Origin: an uncultured Lentisphaerota bacterium
GTDB lineage: Bacteria; Verrucomicrobiota; Lentisphaeria; Oligosphaerales; CAITYL01
Direction of reading: 5' to 3'
Assembly (NCBI GenBank): GCA_903921725.1
Contig: CAIXRA010000027.1
Span: forward strand, 1 to 64,000
DNA length: 64,000 bases
Shown: positions 8,068 through 16,906 of the stretch, piece after piece
How positions within the stretch are numbered: the first letter of the stretch is position 1
Layout of the letters: every line of letters starts with the position of its first letter
Made by a program: the position numbers and the translations under genes
The notes under the pieces: generated by a model
The model's database searches: none
Seen by the model: only the letters and a program-made list of their open reading frames with translations
Told to the model about the DNA's origin: nothing

Positions 8068-8180
8068 CGTCCTCGGCGTCTTCAGCGTCGTTTGCGTCCT
8101 TGATCTCTTCGTTCCCGCCGCCGATGCAGGGGACGAAAGACACCCAAGACGTAAAGGACGTGAAAGACGTTGGAGACGTG
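8068..8180. repeat. Foldback of period-9 GACG repeats
   Basis: Units of the type GACGTAAAG, GACGTGAAA, GACGTTGGA at 8147-8180 face inverse units (CGTCCTCGG, CGTCTTCAG, CGTCGTTTG) at 8068-8097. The arrangement of degenerate nonamers in inverse orientation is like 20010-20105 and 32517-32627. Confidence 0.7.
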
Positions 8181-8239
8181 CGGTGGCGGAGGGAAACGTT
8201 AAGGTTCAGCGGAGGCCGATGGAACCACTGGCTGGAAGA

Positions 8240-8656
8240 TCATTTTGTTTCGTTGAAATCGTTGATGATTCTTCTTTTCGTTTCCAGAACGATATGTTCT
8301 AATTTCAGGTCTGGAGTCTCGGATTCCCTGAAGAGTTTTGCGGTTTCATCAAGATGATTTATTGCCTTGCTGTATTCCACATAGCGATAGTCCTGTTCCT
8401 TTTCGGGGATGACGGGGTACCGTTCTTTTACCTTGTCAAGCTTTATCCCCCTGTAAACCACAACCCGCACACCGTTGCTCGACGGTCCGTGACAGTCTCC
8501 GCAGCCATTCCATTGATACCACGGTGGTCCGAGAAGATCAAAAGCCGTGCATGCCAAACCAAAGTCCATGTAGTCGACTACCGTGGTATGCGGTGCCATC
8601 GAACGACATCCTGCGATCACAACGATCGCAACGGCTATGGCAAAACATCGTTTCAT
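8240..8656 (-). CDS. Putative lipoprotein of unknown function
   Basis: 138 residues beginning MKRCFAIAVAIVVIAGCRSM: a short basic n-region, a hydrophobic stretch and the lipobox IAGC, so it is probably lipid-anchored after cleavage before Cys17. The mature part has two more cysteines in WNGCGDCHGPS; CxxCH would be a heme-binding signature, and here the order GCGDCH fits CxxCH. A single CxxCH near residue 53-57 makes a c-type heme possible but unproven. The rest is charged and helical, with no family I recognise. ATG 8656 has GGAAGAG just upstream. Base composition is visibly less GC-rich than its neighbours, which suggests transfer. Confidence 0.7.
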   Translation of the reverse strand: MKRCFAIAVAIVVIAGCRSMAPHTTVVDYMDFGLACTAFDLLGPPWYQWNGCGDCHGPSSNGVRVVVYRGIKLDKVKERYPVIPEKEQDYRYVEYSKAINHLDETAKLFRESETPDLKLEHIVLETKRRIINDFNETK

Positions 8657-8961
8657 TTTCTCTTCCAACCATCACGCACCCGAGTCGGCATTTGCCTGTG
8701 TTCGCCTTTGGACAGGCCGGCCGGATTGCGTTTTTACGGAGGTGCCCGGGCGCGAGGCGCGGGCGGTTGGCGTTACCGTAATGCCCGCCATCTGCGCCTG
8801 CCAGCCGGGCCGTCGCGGAATTGGAAGCGGCCAGCCTTTGGGCGGCCGGCCGCGGCGTTGATAACAGCGGGGTGCATGGGTACAGTAGCGGGAGACGGCC
8901 GCCGGAACCGGCTTTCAATGTGAACCTTTCACCACATACACAAACCATGTAATTGTTGTAT

Positions 8962-8989
8962 TTGAATACCAGCTTTGCATGATTATATT
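8962..8989 (+). promoter_or_regulatory. Predicted sigma-70-type promoter of the ATPase-addA pair
   Basis: TTGAAT and TATATT are separated by 16 bases, 27 bases before the first possible start of the ATPase gene. The gap 8657-9015 shows nothing else that I can name. Confidence 0.5.
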
Positions 8990-9030
8990 CTCGATGTGGC
9001 TCGCCACGTGAGCCTATGGAGGTGGAAGCC

Positions 9031-10188
9031 GTGAACTACATTGCCCGAACATTGGAGCGGGATGTTGCCAAGGCGCTGGCAAGGGCCCCGGCCGTTGCCG
9101 TCCTAGGGCCGCGCCAGTGCGGAAAATCCACGCTTGCCAGGCGGATGCTGGAGGGGCGGGCATCAGTCTTCCTCGACCTTCAGCGGCCGTCCGACGCCAA
9201 CAAGCTCGCCGATCCCGAACTTTTTTTCAGCCGACACCGGCAGGAGCTGGTCTGCCTAGATGAAATCCAGCGGCTGCCCGACTTTTTTGCCGTGATGCGC
9301 TCTGAAATCGACGCCGACCGGCGTCCCGGACGATTCCTGATCCTGGGGTCGGCGTCGCGCGAGCTGATCCGCCAATCCTCCGAAAGCCTGGCCGGCCGCA
9401 TCGCGTATCTTGACCTGACGCCTTTCCTTGCGGCGGAGGTTGAAGGATCGCCGCAGGCGGAATGTCTGTGGGAGCGCGGCGGCTTTCCGGAAAGCCTGGG
9501 CGCGTCCGATGCCGGCGCCAGCCTCGACTGGCGTTTGGACTACATCCGGACCTATCTGGAACGGGACGTCCCGCAGCTTGGATTTTCCATACCCGCGCCC
9601 CAGTTGAACCGGCTGTGGCTGCTGCTGGCCCATTCCCACGGGCAAACCTTGAACATGGCCAAGATTGCCGAGGCCGCCGGCATGAACGTCCGGACGCTGC
9701 ACCGCTGCCTGCGCCTGCTGGAACAGTCGTACATGCTCCGGCTGCTGCCGCCCGCCGAGTCGAATATGAAAAAAAGGCTGGTAAAGTCGCCCAAGCTCTA
9801 CATCCGCGACAGCGGCATCCTCCACGCGCTGCTGGGGATCGCCGACTACGACCATCTTCTCGGTCACCCGTCAAACGGGAGCTCCTGGGAGGGGTTCTGC
9901 GTGGAGAACCTTCTGGCGGCGGCGGCGAAATGGCGCCCGGGCTTCATCCGGACCGGCAACGGCGCCGAAATGGACCTGGTCCTGGAGCGCGGCGGCAGGA
10001 CGCACGCCTACGAGTTCAAGCTGAGCACGGCACCCAAGCCGAAACGCGGCTTCCATGAACTGGCGGCGGAGCTGGGGGTGGAAGTGGCGACGGTCGTTGC
10101 GCCGGTCAAGGAATCCTACGAACTGCAGAAAGGGGTTTTCGTCATGCCGCTGGCCGAGGCTTGCCGAAAACTGGCGGCGACGACATGA
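9031..10188 (+). CDS. AAA-type ATPase with C-terminal DUF4143-like domain
   Basis: 385 residues. The N-terminal ATPase has Walker A GPRQCGKST near 26-34, a Walker B region LVCLDEIQ near 74-81, and a sensor region FLILGSASRELI. The middle has a winged-helix-like segment (LNMAKIAEAAGMNVRTLHRCLRLLE), and the C-terminal DUF4143 part ends with a nuclease-like core, NGAEMDLVLE and YEFKLS. Such proteins are common in anaerobes and gut bacteria, with unproven functions. GTG 9031 is chosen because GGAGGTGGA lies seven bases before it; ATG 9016 overlaps that ribosome-binding site but is also possible. The stop overlaps the addA start as ATGA, so translation is coupled. Confidence 0.85.
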   Translation: MNYIARTLERDVAKALARAPAVAVLGPRQCGKSTLARRMLEGRASVFLDLQRPSDANKLADPELFFSRHRQELVCLDEIQRLPDFFAVMRSEIDADRRPGRFLILGSASRELIRQSSESLAGRIAYLDLTPFLAAEVEGSPQAECLWERGGFPESLGASDAGASLDWRLDYIRTYLERDVPQLGFSIPAPQLNRLWLLLAHSHGQTLNMAKIAEAAGMNVRTLHRCLRLLEQSYMLRLLPPAESNMKKRLVKSPKLYIRDSGILHALLGIADYDHLLGHPSNGSSWEGFCVENLLAAAAKWRPGFIRTGNGAEMDLVLERGGRTHAYEFKLSTAPKPKRGFHELAAELGVEVATVVAPVKESYELQKGVFVMPLAEACRKLAATT

Positions 10189-13100
10189 ACCAGTTGCCAC
10201 ACACCGTCATCCGCGCCTCGGCGGGCACCGGCAAGACGCATGCGCTGACGAACCGGATATTGACGCTGCTGCTCGGCGGCGTCAAGCCGGAGCGCATCAT
10301 CGCGCTGACCTTCAACCGCACCGCGGCGGGCGAGATCTTCGACACGGTGATCGGGCGTCTGGCAAAGGCCTCGCGCTCCGGCGAGGAGGCGGCGAAACTG
10401 GCGGAGGAACTGCGCGAGGTCCGCGGCCGCGAGCCGCTCGACGCCGCCAAGTGCCGGGAGACGCTCCGCCGCCTGCTGCTGCGGATGCATCTGAGCCCGA
10501 TCGGCACGATCGACAGCTTTTTCGTGAAGATCATCCGCGCCTTCCCGTTCGAGCACGGGATCAGCGGCGAGTTCGCCATCGCCGGGGAGAACGAGCAGCG
10601 GCTCCAGCGGGAACGCATCCTGCGCACCCTGCTCCAGCCGCCGGCGGACGAGGCGGAGGCACGGGAACAGCGCGGCTTCTTCGAGTCGTTCAAGCGCGCC
10701 ACGTTCGGCCGCGAGGAGAAGCGGCTGCACGACCTGCTGGCCGATTTCGTGGACGAATACCACCAGCTCTACCTGGACGCCGCGGATCTCGCACGCTGGG
10801 GCGGCGCGGAACGCATCTGGGGCCGCCGGACGCAGTGGCGGCAGCTCCCGGAAGCGGAACAGGCCAAGACCGCCGATGCGCTACGGGACGCCCTTGCCGC
10901 CGGAGAATGGACGCCGGAGCAGCGGGGCAAGTGGGAGGAATTCCTGGAGTTCGCCGCCGCCTTCACGCCGGAATCGCCCTGCCAGTCGGCCGACATCCCC
11001 GCCGTGCTCGCCAAGCTGCTGGAGGTGCTGCCCGCCGACCCGGCGGAGGACGGCGCCGTGCGCGCGAAAATCACCCTGCGCAAGGAGGTCGAGCTTTCCG
11101 AGGCGGCCAGCGGCCACGCGTTCCGTCTGGTGCGCCACGTCGGCGCCTGCGTGCTGCACGCGCGGCGGGAGACGACCCGCGGCATCGGCGAGATCCTGGC
11201 GCGCTTCGACGCGGCGTACGACTCGCAGATGCGCCGGGCCGGGAGGCTCACCTTCGGCGACATCCAGTTCCTGCTGTCCGGCGGCCACGCGGGGATCGGC
11301 CGGACGCTGAGCGGCGGGGGGCAAACGGCAACGGAAATGGAAACGGAAAAACGGAAAAACGGAAAAACGGAAGAAGGCCAAAAGCTGGCGATCGACTACC
11401 GCCTCGACGCGGCGTACGACCACTGGGCGCTGGACGAATTCCAGGACACCTCCCGCCGGCAGTGGCGCGTCATCGAAAACCTGCTCGACGAGGTAATCCA
11501 GGACCCGTCCGGCGGACGTTCCTCGCTGATCGTCGGCGACGTGAAGCAGGCGATCTACGGCTGGCGCGGCGGCGATTCGCGCCTCATGGAGGAGATCATC
11601 GGGAAGTACAATGGGGGAGGACGCGGGGAAGGTAACGGGGAAATAACGGGGGAAGGCGGGAGGAAGAAAGCCGAAGGCGGAAGCGGGTCGGACATCTTAC
11701 AGGTGCAGTCGCTGGTGAAAACCTGGCGCTGCCGGCCGGCGATCATCGAAACGGTAAACAAGGTTTTCACGCGGCTGGAACGCACACGGGAGCTGGACGC
11801 GCTCGGCGTACGCGAGGATTGGGAACGGCTCTGGGAGACGCATGAGTCGGCGCTGAAGGACGCCGGGCATGTCGCGTTCCGCATCCTGCCGAAGGAGACG
11901 GGCACAGGCGCCGCGTCCGCCGCCGAAGCGCGGATGGACGTGGTCTGCCGCCGCCTGCTGGAGGTGCGCCCGTGGGAGCGCGGGCTGACCGCCGCCGTGC
12001 TGGTCCGCGGGAACAAGGCCGGCCGGCTCGCGCTCGACTGCCTGCGCCGGAGCCAGATCCCGAGCGCGCTGTTCGGCGAGGAACGGCTGGCGGACAACCC
12101 GCTCGTGCTCGCCTGCCTCTCGCTCGTGAAGACGGCGGCGCATCCCGGCGACACGCTGGCCTGGGAACACCTGCGCATGACGCCGCTGGCTCCGTCCCTG
12201 CCGCCCCGCCCCGGCCGGCTCGCGGAGGCGTTCCTGGAGGAAGTGCACGACCGCGGCTTCGAGGCGGCGCTGCGCCCCTGGGTCGTTAAAATTTTGGATT
12301 CCAAACCTTTAGTCACCGAACCATGTGATGGTCGTTCAGACTCCCACACCGCCACACCGTCACACCGCCACGCCGGTTTCACCCGCCGCCGGGCGGAGCA
12401 GCTGCTGGCGGCGGCGCAGGAGTTTGACGCGGACGGGTCGAAGGATTGCATGGAGTTCGCGGGGTTCGTGCAGGACTACCGGCTTTCCGAACCGCCGGGC
12501 GCGGGCGCGGTGCAGATCATGACCATGCACAAGAGCAAGGGGCTCGGCTTCGATCTGGTGTTCCTGCCGGACCTGCAGGGCGACAACATCTGCTCCGCCG
12601 GGATCAAGGGGCTGCACGCGGATACCGGCGCCGACGGTGCGACGCGCTGGGTGCTGGAGATGCCCGGCCAGGCGTTCAGCGGGGCGGACGCCGCCCTGCA
12701 CGCGGCGGTGCGCCGGGCGGACCGCGCCGGCTGCTTCGGGGAGCTCTGCCTGCTCTACGTCGCCATGACCCGCGCCAAGCGCGAACTACAGATTGTCGCC
12801 ACCGAACCCGGAAAAACCGCAAGATCGGTGTACCTCGCCACCGTGCTGGCCAACGCGCTGGCGGGGGCGGAGGAAAAGGCAGAAGGCAAAAGGCAGAAGT
12901 CAGAAGGCAGAAAGCCTGCGCCGGCAGATGTCGGCGGGAATCGGCAGACATCGGCGGCTATCGACGGCTATCGACGGGCATCGGCGGATATCGAAACTAC
13001 CATCCGAAAGAACGGAAAAACGGAAGAACAGGAAACGCCGGCCGCGGGCCAGCCGTTCTACGCCTGCGGCGAGGCGGATTGGTGGAAAACAGAAACCGGC

Positions 13101-13796
13101 GCAACGGTGAAGCCATGCACCGATACGACCGTGGAAGCCGGACGCGAAACGCGGAAAACGAAACGCGAAACGCCCGCCGCCCGCACGCGGCATCCGCGGC
13201 GCCTGCCGTCGCACGCCAAGGCGGAACCGTACCCGGCGGGGAATCTGTTCGCCGCGGCCTCCGCCAAGGGGCGCGCATACGGCACGGCGCTGCATGAGCT
13301 GTTCCAGGAGGTGACCTGGAGCGGCGGGGAGTCCGCGGAGGCGATCATCGGGCGCTGGCGCATGAAAAAGGCGGCGCCCGCCGGCATGGCGGAGGAGGTG
13401 GAGCGCGCCTTCCGCCGCGCCCTGGTACAGCCGGAGATTGCGGATGCGCTGCGCAAGCCCGAACGCGCAACACGAAACGCGCGACATGAAACGTTCCTCG
13501 AACTCTGGCGCGAAAAATGCTTCGAACTGATCTTGGACGGCGAATGGGTGTCGGGCACCATGGACCGCGTGGTGCTGCTGCGGAACGCGGCGGGTGTTGC
13601 GGAGTCCGCGGAAATTCTGGACTACAAGAGCGACCGCATCGCGGACGAGGCCGCGCTCCGGGCCACCGCGCAGCGACACACGCCGCAGATGGCGCTCTAC
13701 CGCCGCGTACTCGCGCGCCTCACGGGGCTGCCGCCGGAAAAAATCCGCTGCCGCCTGCTCTTCACCGGTGCCGCCCGCGCCGTCGACGCCGGATGA
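10185..13796 (+). CDS. addA: AddA-like UvrD-family helicase/nuclease, with in-frame repeat insertions
   Basis: 1203 residues with superfamily 1 helicase motifs in order: ASAGTGKT (11-18), ALTFNRTAAGEI (near 42), WALDEFQDTS (near 414), VGDVKQAIYGWRGGDS (near 451), TMHKSKGLGFDLVF (near 779) and YVAMTRAKREL (near 857). The C-terminus carries a RecB-type nuclease: GTALHELFQEV, GTMDRVV and LDYKSDR (near 1145). AddA pairs with AddB for end resection and recombination repair. At least seven degenerate repeat runs (for example 11321-11378, 12341-12375, 12871-12993, 13141-13175, 13460-13493) are translated without breaking the frame; all lie between motifs. Start 10185 overlaps the ATPase stop. Confidence 0.88.
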   Translation: MNQLPHTVIRASAGTGKTHALTNRILTLLLGGVKPERIIALTFNRTAAGEIFDTVIGRLAKASRSGEEAAKLAEELREVRGREPLDAAKCRETLRRLLLRMHLSPIGTIDSFFVKIIRAFPFEHGISGEFAIAGENEQRLQRERILRTLLQPPADEAEAREQRGFFESFKRATFGREEKRLHDLLADFVDEYHQLYLDAADLARWGGAERIWGRRTQWRQLPEAEQAKTADALRDALAAGEWTPEQRGKWEEFLEFAAAFTPESPCQSADIPAVLAKLLEVLPADPAEDGAVRAKITLRKEVELSEAASGHAFRLVRHVGACVLHARRETTRGIGEILARFDAAYDSQMRRAGRLTFGDIQFLLSGGHAGIGRTLSGGGQTATEMETEKRKNGKTEEGQKLAIDYRLDAAYDHWALDEFQDTSRRQWRVIENLLDEVIQDPSGGRSSLIVGDVKQAIYGWRGGDSRLMEEIIGKYNGGGRGEGNGEITGEGGRKKAEGGSGSDILQVQSLVKTWRCRPAIIETVNKVFTRLERTRELDALGVREDWERLWETHESALKDAGHVAFRILPKETGTGAASAAEARMDVVCRRLLEVRPWERGLTAAVLVRGNKAGRLALDCLRRSQIPSALFGEERLADNPLVLACLSLVKTAAHPGDTLAWEHLRMTPLAPSLPPRPGRLAEAFLEEVHDRGFEAALRPWVVKILDSKPLVTEPCDGRSDSHTATPSHRHAGFTRRRAEQLLAAAQEFDADGSKDCMEFAGFVQDYRLSEPPGAGAVQIMTMHKSKGLGFDLVFLPDLQGDNICSAGIKGLHADTGADGATRWVLEMPGQAFSGADAALHAAVRRADRAGCFGELCLLYVAMTRAKRELQIVATEPGKTARSVYLATVLANALAGAEEKAEGKRQKSEGRKPAPADVGGNRQTSAAIDGYRRASADIETTIRKNGKTEEQETPAAGQPFYACGEADWWKTETGATVKPCTDTTVEAGRETRKTKRETPAARTRHPRRLPSHAKAEPYPAGNLFAAASAKGRAYGTALHELFQEVTWSGGESAEAIIGRWRMKKAAPAGMAEEVERAFRRALVQPEIADALRKPERATRNARHETFLELWREKCFELILDGEWVSGTMDRVVLLRNAAGVAESAEILDYKSDRIADEAALRATAQRHTPQMALYRRVLARLTGLPPEKIRCRLLFTGAARAVDAG
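11321..11378. repeat. Degenerate CGGAAAAA repeat within addA
   Basis: Units GGCAAAC, GGCAACGGAAAT, GGAAACGGAAAAA and CGGAAAAA follow each other and encode a Lys/Asn/Glu-rich stretch (EKRKNGKTEEG) just ahead of helicase motif II. The region 11610-11690 is a related purine-rich GGGGAA run. Confidence 0.75.
12341..12375. repeat. Period-8 repeat (CACCGCCA/CACCGTCA) within addA
   Basis: CACACCGC, CACACCGT and CACACCGC units encode SHTATPSHRHA, between the helicase 2B-like region and motif V. The unit is the same as in rsm22, addB and hypF. Confidence 0.85.
12871..12993. repeat. Period-7 (GGCAGAA) then period-10 (ATCGACGGCT) repeats within addA
   Basis: 12871-12915 is built of GCAGAAG/GCAAAAG units; 12925-12993 is built of ATCGGCGGCT, ATCGACGGCT, ATCGACGGGC and ATCGGCGGAT units. 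The translation is KAEGKRQKSEGRK followed by a Gly/Ser/Arg-rich stretch with IDGYRRASADI. The decamer type recurs at 42556-42667 and 46247-46290. Confidence 0.85.
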
Positions 13797-13808
13797 GCGG
13801 CATTGGAG

Positions 13809-14186
13809 CTAATTGCTGGTGACGACGGTGGCATAATCGATATTTTTTGTATCCGTAATAGCCGGCATTTTCCTGATGGCGGCGGTTACAATGGCCGCGG
13901 TGGATCGTGCCAGCGGACCTCGAACCGTCAATGCTGCGTTATAGCCCGCGCCCACAAGCTGAACGGTCGTCTGCGCCGCAGGCCTTGTCCAATTGACATG
14001 CACTTCGGCGGGTATTTCGCTTCGTTCCACTGGAGTTAAAATAAAAGTCAGGTTTGCCGTCCAATCGGTCGTGCTTCCGGGAACATCGGCACCATCAATG
14101 CAGCTAATTGTAGCCGCATCGGCAACGAAAGTTCCAGCAAACAGCGCTAATGCAGCCAATCCAACACCAATCTTTGATTTATACAT
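13809..14186 (-). CDS. Small secreted hypothetical protein
   Basis: 125 residues with a clear signal peptide, MYKSKIGVGLAALALFAGTF and a likely cleavage after VADA (about residue 24). The mature part is Thr/Ala-rich with predicted beta strands (WTANLTFILTPV, VHVNWTR, TVQLVGAGYNAAL), has one cysteine, and shows no family I recognise. GAGAGGAT precedes the start. It lies 71 bases after the large propeller protein gene on the same strand, so both may be secreted products of one transcript. It converges with addA, with only 12 bases between. Confidence 0.7.
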   Translation of the reverse strand: MYKSKIGVGLAALALFAGTFVADAATISCIDGADVPGSTTDWTANLTFILTPVERSEIPAEVHVNWTRPAAQTTVQLVGAGYNAALTVRGPLARSTAAIVTAAIRKMPAITDTKNIDYATVVTSN

Positions 14187-14257
14187 TTTTATCCTCTCCG
14201 TTTGTTTATATGGTTGGCAGAAAAAAGATCACTTTTATTTTTTAGACGCACCCCTTT

Positions 14258-16726
14258 CTATTGCCATTTGGGTTCGACTTTATTATTTTTCTCCCATTCT
14301 TTTGGAGTGGCATAAGTATTAGGACTATGAGGAGCCTCTTTCTTTGTCCGCAATTCAGGATTTGCTCTCTGAAGATGCCAAAATCCTTTGGCAGTTATGA
14401 TATCAAACTCGTGGCGCAGCGGTTGCGTCCATAGCTTCAAGCTCCATGAATATTGCTGAAGCAGCGGATGGTCCATCTTTTTATCCTCCATGGCCGTTCG
14501 AATTGCCTGCATGCGATAGAGATGGAGACGCGACAGGCAAGCAGCCTCCTTTCCAGGCTCCACCCGACTGCATGCATCCCAAAGCTTTCGCCATGCTTCA
14601 ACGTCATTCCCTTCGTTTTTCTCGTCCGTCTTGGGCGGATCGTATTTGACCCCCATCATTCCAAGTCCGCTAAACGGTTTTTTAGGGGCATGGCCGGAAA
14701 TCCTATCAATAAACACTCCATTCAAAATGGTGTTAAAGCTGCCGTTTCGTTGCACGCAAACCGTGTATGTTTTTCCGCCGTCAACCATAAACTGCTTGTA
14801 TGTTCCTCCTCCGGCAAAAGAACAGACGCGTGCATGGGCAATGATGTTGGTGTCTTCTCGTTGCAAATCCCCGTCTTGAGCAATCTCAACACGATAGTCT
14901 CGCCGGCGGTTTTCCCCTATATGACCGTTTGGATTGAAAAAATAGAGGCTTAACCTATAAACGCCTTCTGGAATTTTTACCTTAAAACGTATTCCAAGTC
15001 CACCATGCGTATAAGGATAGACTTCACCATGGTCATCCCATTCAGCTTCACGCCGGATCCCGAGGATTTGCATGAACAAACTGTTTCGGTTATCCACTTT
15101 CAGTTTTTCCACCCAGGCGCGCAAGACGTCTCCCTTGGAATGATTCGGTCCGATTGTGGCTTCATCAATTGCACAGCCAGGCTCATTTCCGCTTTCAAGG
15201 CTTAGCGGCGCCATGGTGGCGCACAAGACAGTCCAGGCCCGTCCATAACGAGCCAGCCAATCCCCAGCCGTCATCCAATCGTCACGCAGATAGACGGCCG
15301 AGGGAGAATTCGTAGCGGCAGCCGTTCCTTGCAGCAGCCGGAGCATGGCGTCAAGTTCGGCTTCCATCGATGGTTTGGCGGTGGATGGCAACACCGGCAA
15401 AGCCCCAGATGCCGTCCCCCTTGACTGCCCCGCATCACCGGCAACATCTTCCATCCCAATTGGATGGAGCCCCTCCCCGTAGTTTCCGACCAGCATGGGG
15501 GCCGTTGCGGCGTCCGGTTCCGCGGTCAGGCCGGGCGGTGGCAGCAGGCGACTGGCGTAGGTTTTCTCCGCCGACTGGGCGAGGCGTTTCCACGTCCCGT
15601 CCTTCTGGAGCCGGATTGCCTCATAGCCGGTTCGCCAATGGCCGACCCAGATCGTCCCGGACGCGTCCTCGGCCACGCTTGTGCAGTAATCTTCCAGGAG
15701 CAGCGTTGCCGGAGCCTTTTTCTCGGCGGCCTCAAGCCTGTCCTTGTCAGGCGGCACATAAAGGCCCTTCGCCTTGGCAAGCCAGTCGGCCCCGCGCAGA
15801 AATTTCCACATGACTCCACCGTCCCGGCTCCAGGCCAGTCCCGTGGTGGTGGCGGCATACACCGTGCCGTCCTTCGCCACCAGCATGTCATTGATGAGGT
15901 TGCCGGGAAGCCCCGTGTCCGCCGACGCCACGGGCAACGCGTCCGGACCGGACACGCATTTCCATGCCGCGTACTTCAGCGATTCGCCGCCGGCAACGGG
16001 CGCGCAGATGGCGATTCCATCGCATTGCGTTCCGGCGTAGAGTGTTCCGTTTTTTGAAAAGGCGATGGCCTGAACCTGGTCGGACGGCAGGCCATCGGCG
16101 CGGGTGACATAGCTCCAGGCGTCCGCTTTCTGCGAATAGCGCGCCAGCCCCGCCGAGGTCGCCATCCACATATCGCCGTCCACCGGACAGACGGAGATGT
16201 CGAACACGCGCTCGCCGAGCGGCCCGGACAGCACGTCGTAATTGCGCCAGCTTTCGCCGTTGTAAACGCTGACGCCGTGGTTGAGGTGACCGACCCAGAT
16301 CCGGCCGAGCTTGTCACAGGCCAGCGCGTAGGCGCAGTCGTCGCCGAGCGCATTCACGTCCGGTGTTCCGGTCGTCAGCACCGGCCCGTTCGTTTCCGGT
16401 GTGCCGCCCGTGGACTGGCGCGTGAAATGCATCCAGGCGGCCTTGGGATCGCCGGACGCCGTCGCACGCGGATCAAAGCACCAGACCCCGTCGCCCTCCG
16501 TGCCCACCCATATCCGCCCCCGGAGGTCGGCGCACATCGCCGTAACAAATTTCAATGCGGACGGCTGTCCCGGCAGCGGCACGGGCACCGCCTGTTCCGC
16601 CACCGGCGTGGCGGGCCGGACCGGTGCAGGCTTCTTCTTCGCCGCCGCCATGCTTGAAACGCAAAGTCCGAAAGAAAACCAAGCCGCAATCAAAAAAGCA
16701 AAAAATCGTCCGATACGGAAAAACAT
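14258..16726 (-). CDS. Secreted beta-propeller protein with C-terminal carbohydrate-binding-like domain
   Basis: 822 residues. An N-terminal signal (MFFRIGRFFAFLIAAWFSFG) is followed by a Pro-rich linker and repeats of the two-component-regulator propeller type: GRIWVGTEGDGVWCFD, GRIWVGHLNHGVSVYN, GDMWMATSAGLARY, GTLYAGTQCDGIAIC, GTVYAATTTGLAWS and GTIWVGHWRTGYEA. Around residues 540-690 a region with GIRFKVKIPEGVYRLSLYFF and YKQFMVDGGKTYTVCVQRNG resembles malectin-like or other beta-sandwich modules. No kinase or helical response domain follows, so it is not a hybrid sensor. Role unknown; binding of an extracellular ligand is an inference. Its 3' half is visibly lower in GC than its 5' half. 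Confidence 0.75.
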   Translation of the reverse strand: MFFRIGRFFAFLIAAWFSFGLCVSSMAAAKKKPAPVRPATPVAEQAVPVPLPGQPSALKFVTAMCADLRGRIWVGTEGDGVWCFDPRATASGDPKAAWMHFTRQSTGGTPETNGPVLTTGTPDVNALGDDCAYALACDKLGRIWVGHLNHGVSVYNGESWRNYDVLSGPLGERVFDISVCPVDGDMWMATSAGLARYSQKADAWSYVTRADGLPSDQVQAIAFSKNGTLYAGTQCDGIAICAPVAGGESLKYAAWKCVSGPDALPVASADTGLPGNLINDMLVAKDGTVYAATTTGLAWSRDGGVMWKFLRGADWLAKAKGLYVPPDKDRLEAAEKKAPATLLLEDYCTSVAEDASGTIWVGHWRTGYEAIRLQKDGTWKRLAQSAEKTYASRLLPPPGLTAEPDAATAPMLVGNYGEGLHPIGMEDVAGDAGQSRGTASGALPVLPSTAKPSMEAELDAMLRLLQGTAAATNSPSAVYLRDDWMTAGDWLARYGRAWTVLCATMAPLSLESGNEPGCAIDEATIGPNHSKGDVLRAWVEKLKVDNRNSLFMQILGIRREAEWDDHGEVYPYTHGGLGIRFKVKIPEGVYRLSLYFFNPNGHIGENRRRDYRVEIAQDGDLQREDTNIIAHARVCSFAGGGTYKQFMVDGGKTYTVCVQRNGSFNTILNGVFIDRISGHAPKKPFSGLGMMGVKYDPPKTDEKNEGNDVEAWRKLWDACSRVEPGKEAACLSRLHLYRMQAIRTAMEDKKMDHPLLQQYSWSLKLWTQPLRHEFDIITAKGFWHLQRANPELRTKKEAPHSPNTYATPKEWEKNNKVEPKWQ

Positions 16727-16843
16727 ACACACACACCATTGTAAGCTTAAAAACGCAACCAATGCATGGCCGTCATAAAACTATCCACAAGCTCGTAACA
16801 TAAAACACGCACACCAAGAAACAAGACGCTGATTACAAAAAAG

Positions 16844-16876
16844 AAAACGCGAAGCGCCGTCTGCGCTTCGCGTCGT
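16844..16876 (-). terminator. Rho-independent terminator of the lipoprotein operon
   Basis: CGCGAAGCG and CGCTTCGCG make a perfect 9-bp stem with a 7-base loop. On the minus strand it is followed by GTTTTCTTTTTT. It lies 31 bases past the stop of the gene at 16907. Confidence 0.85.
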
Positions 16877-16906
16877 TTTCGCATGCCGGTCAGACGTTCC
16901 GGCGAA

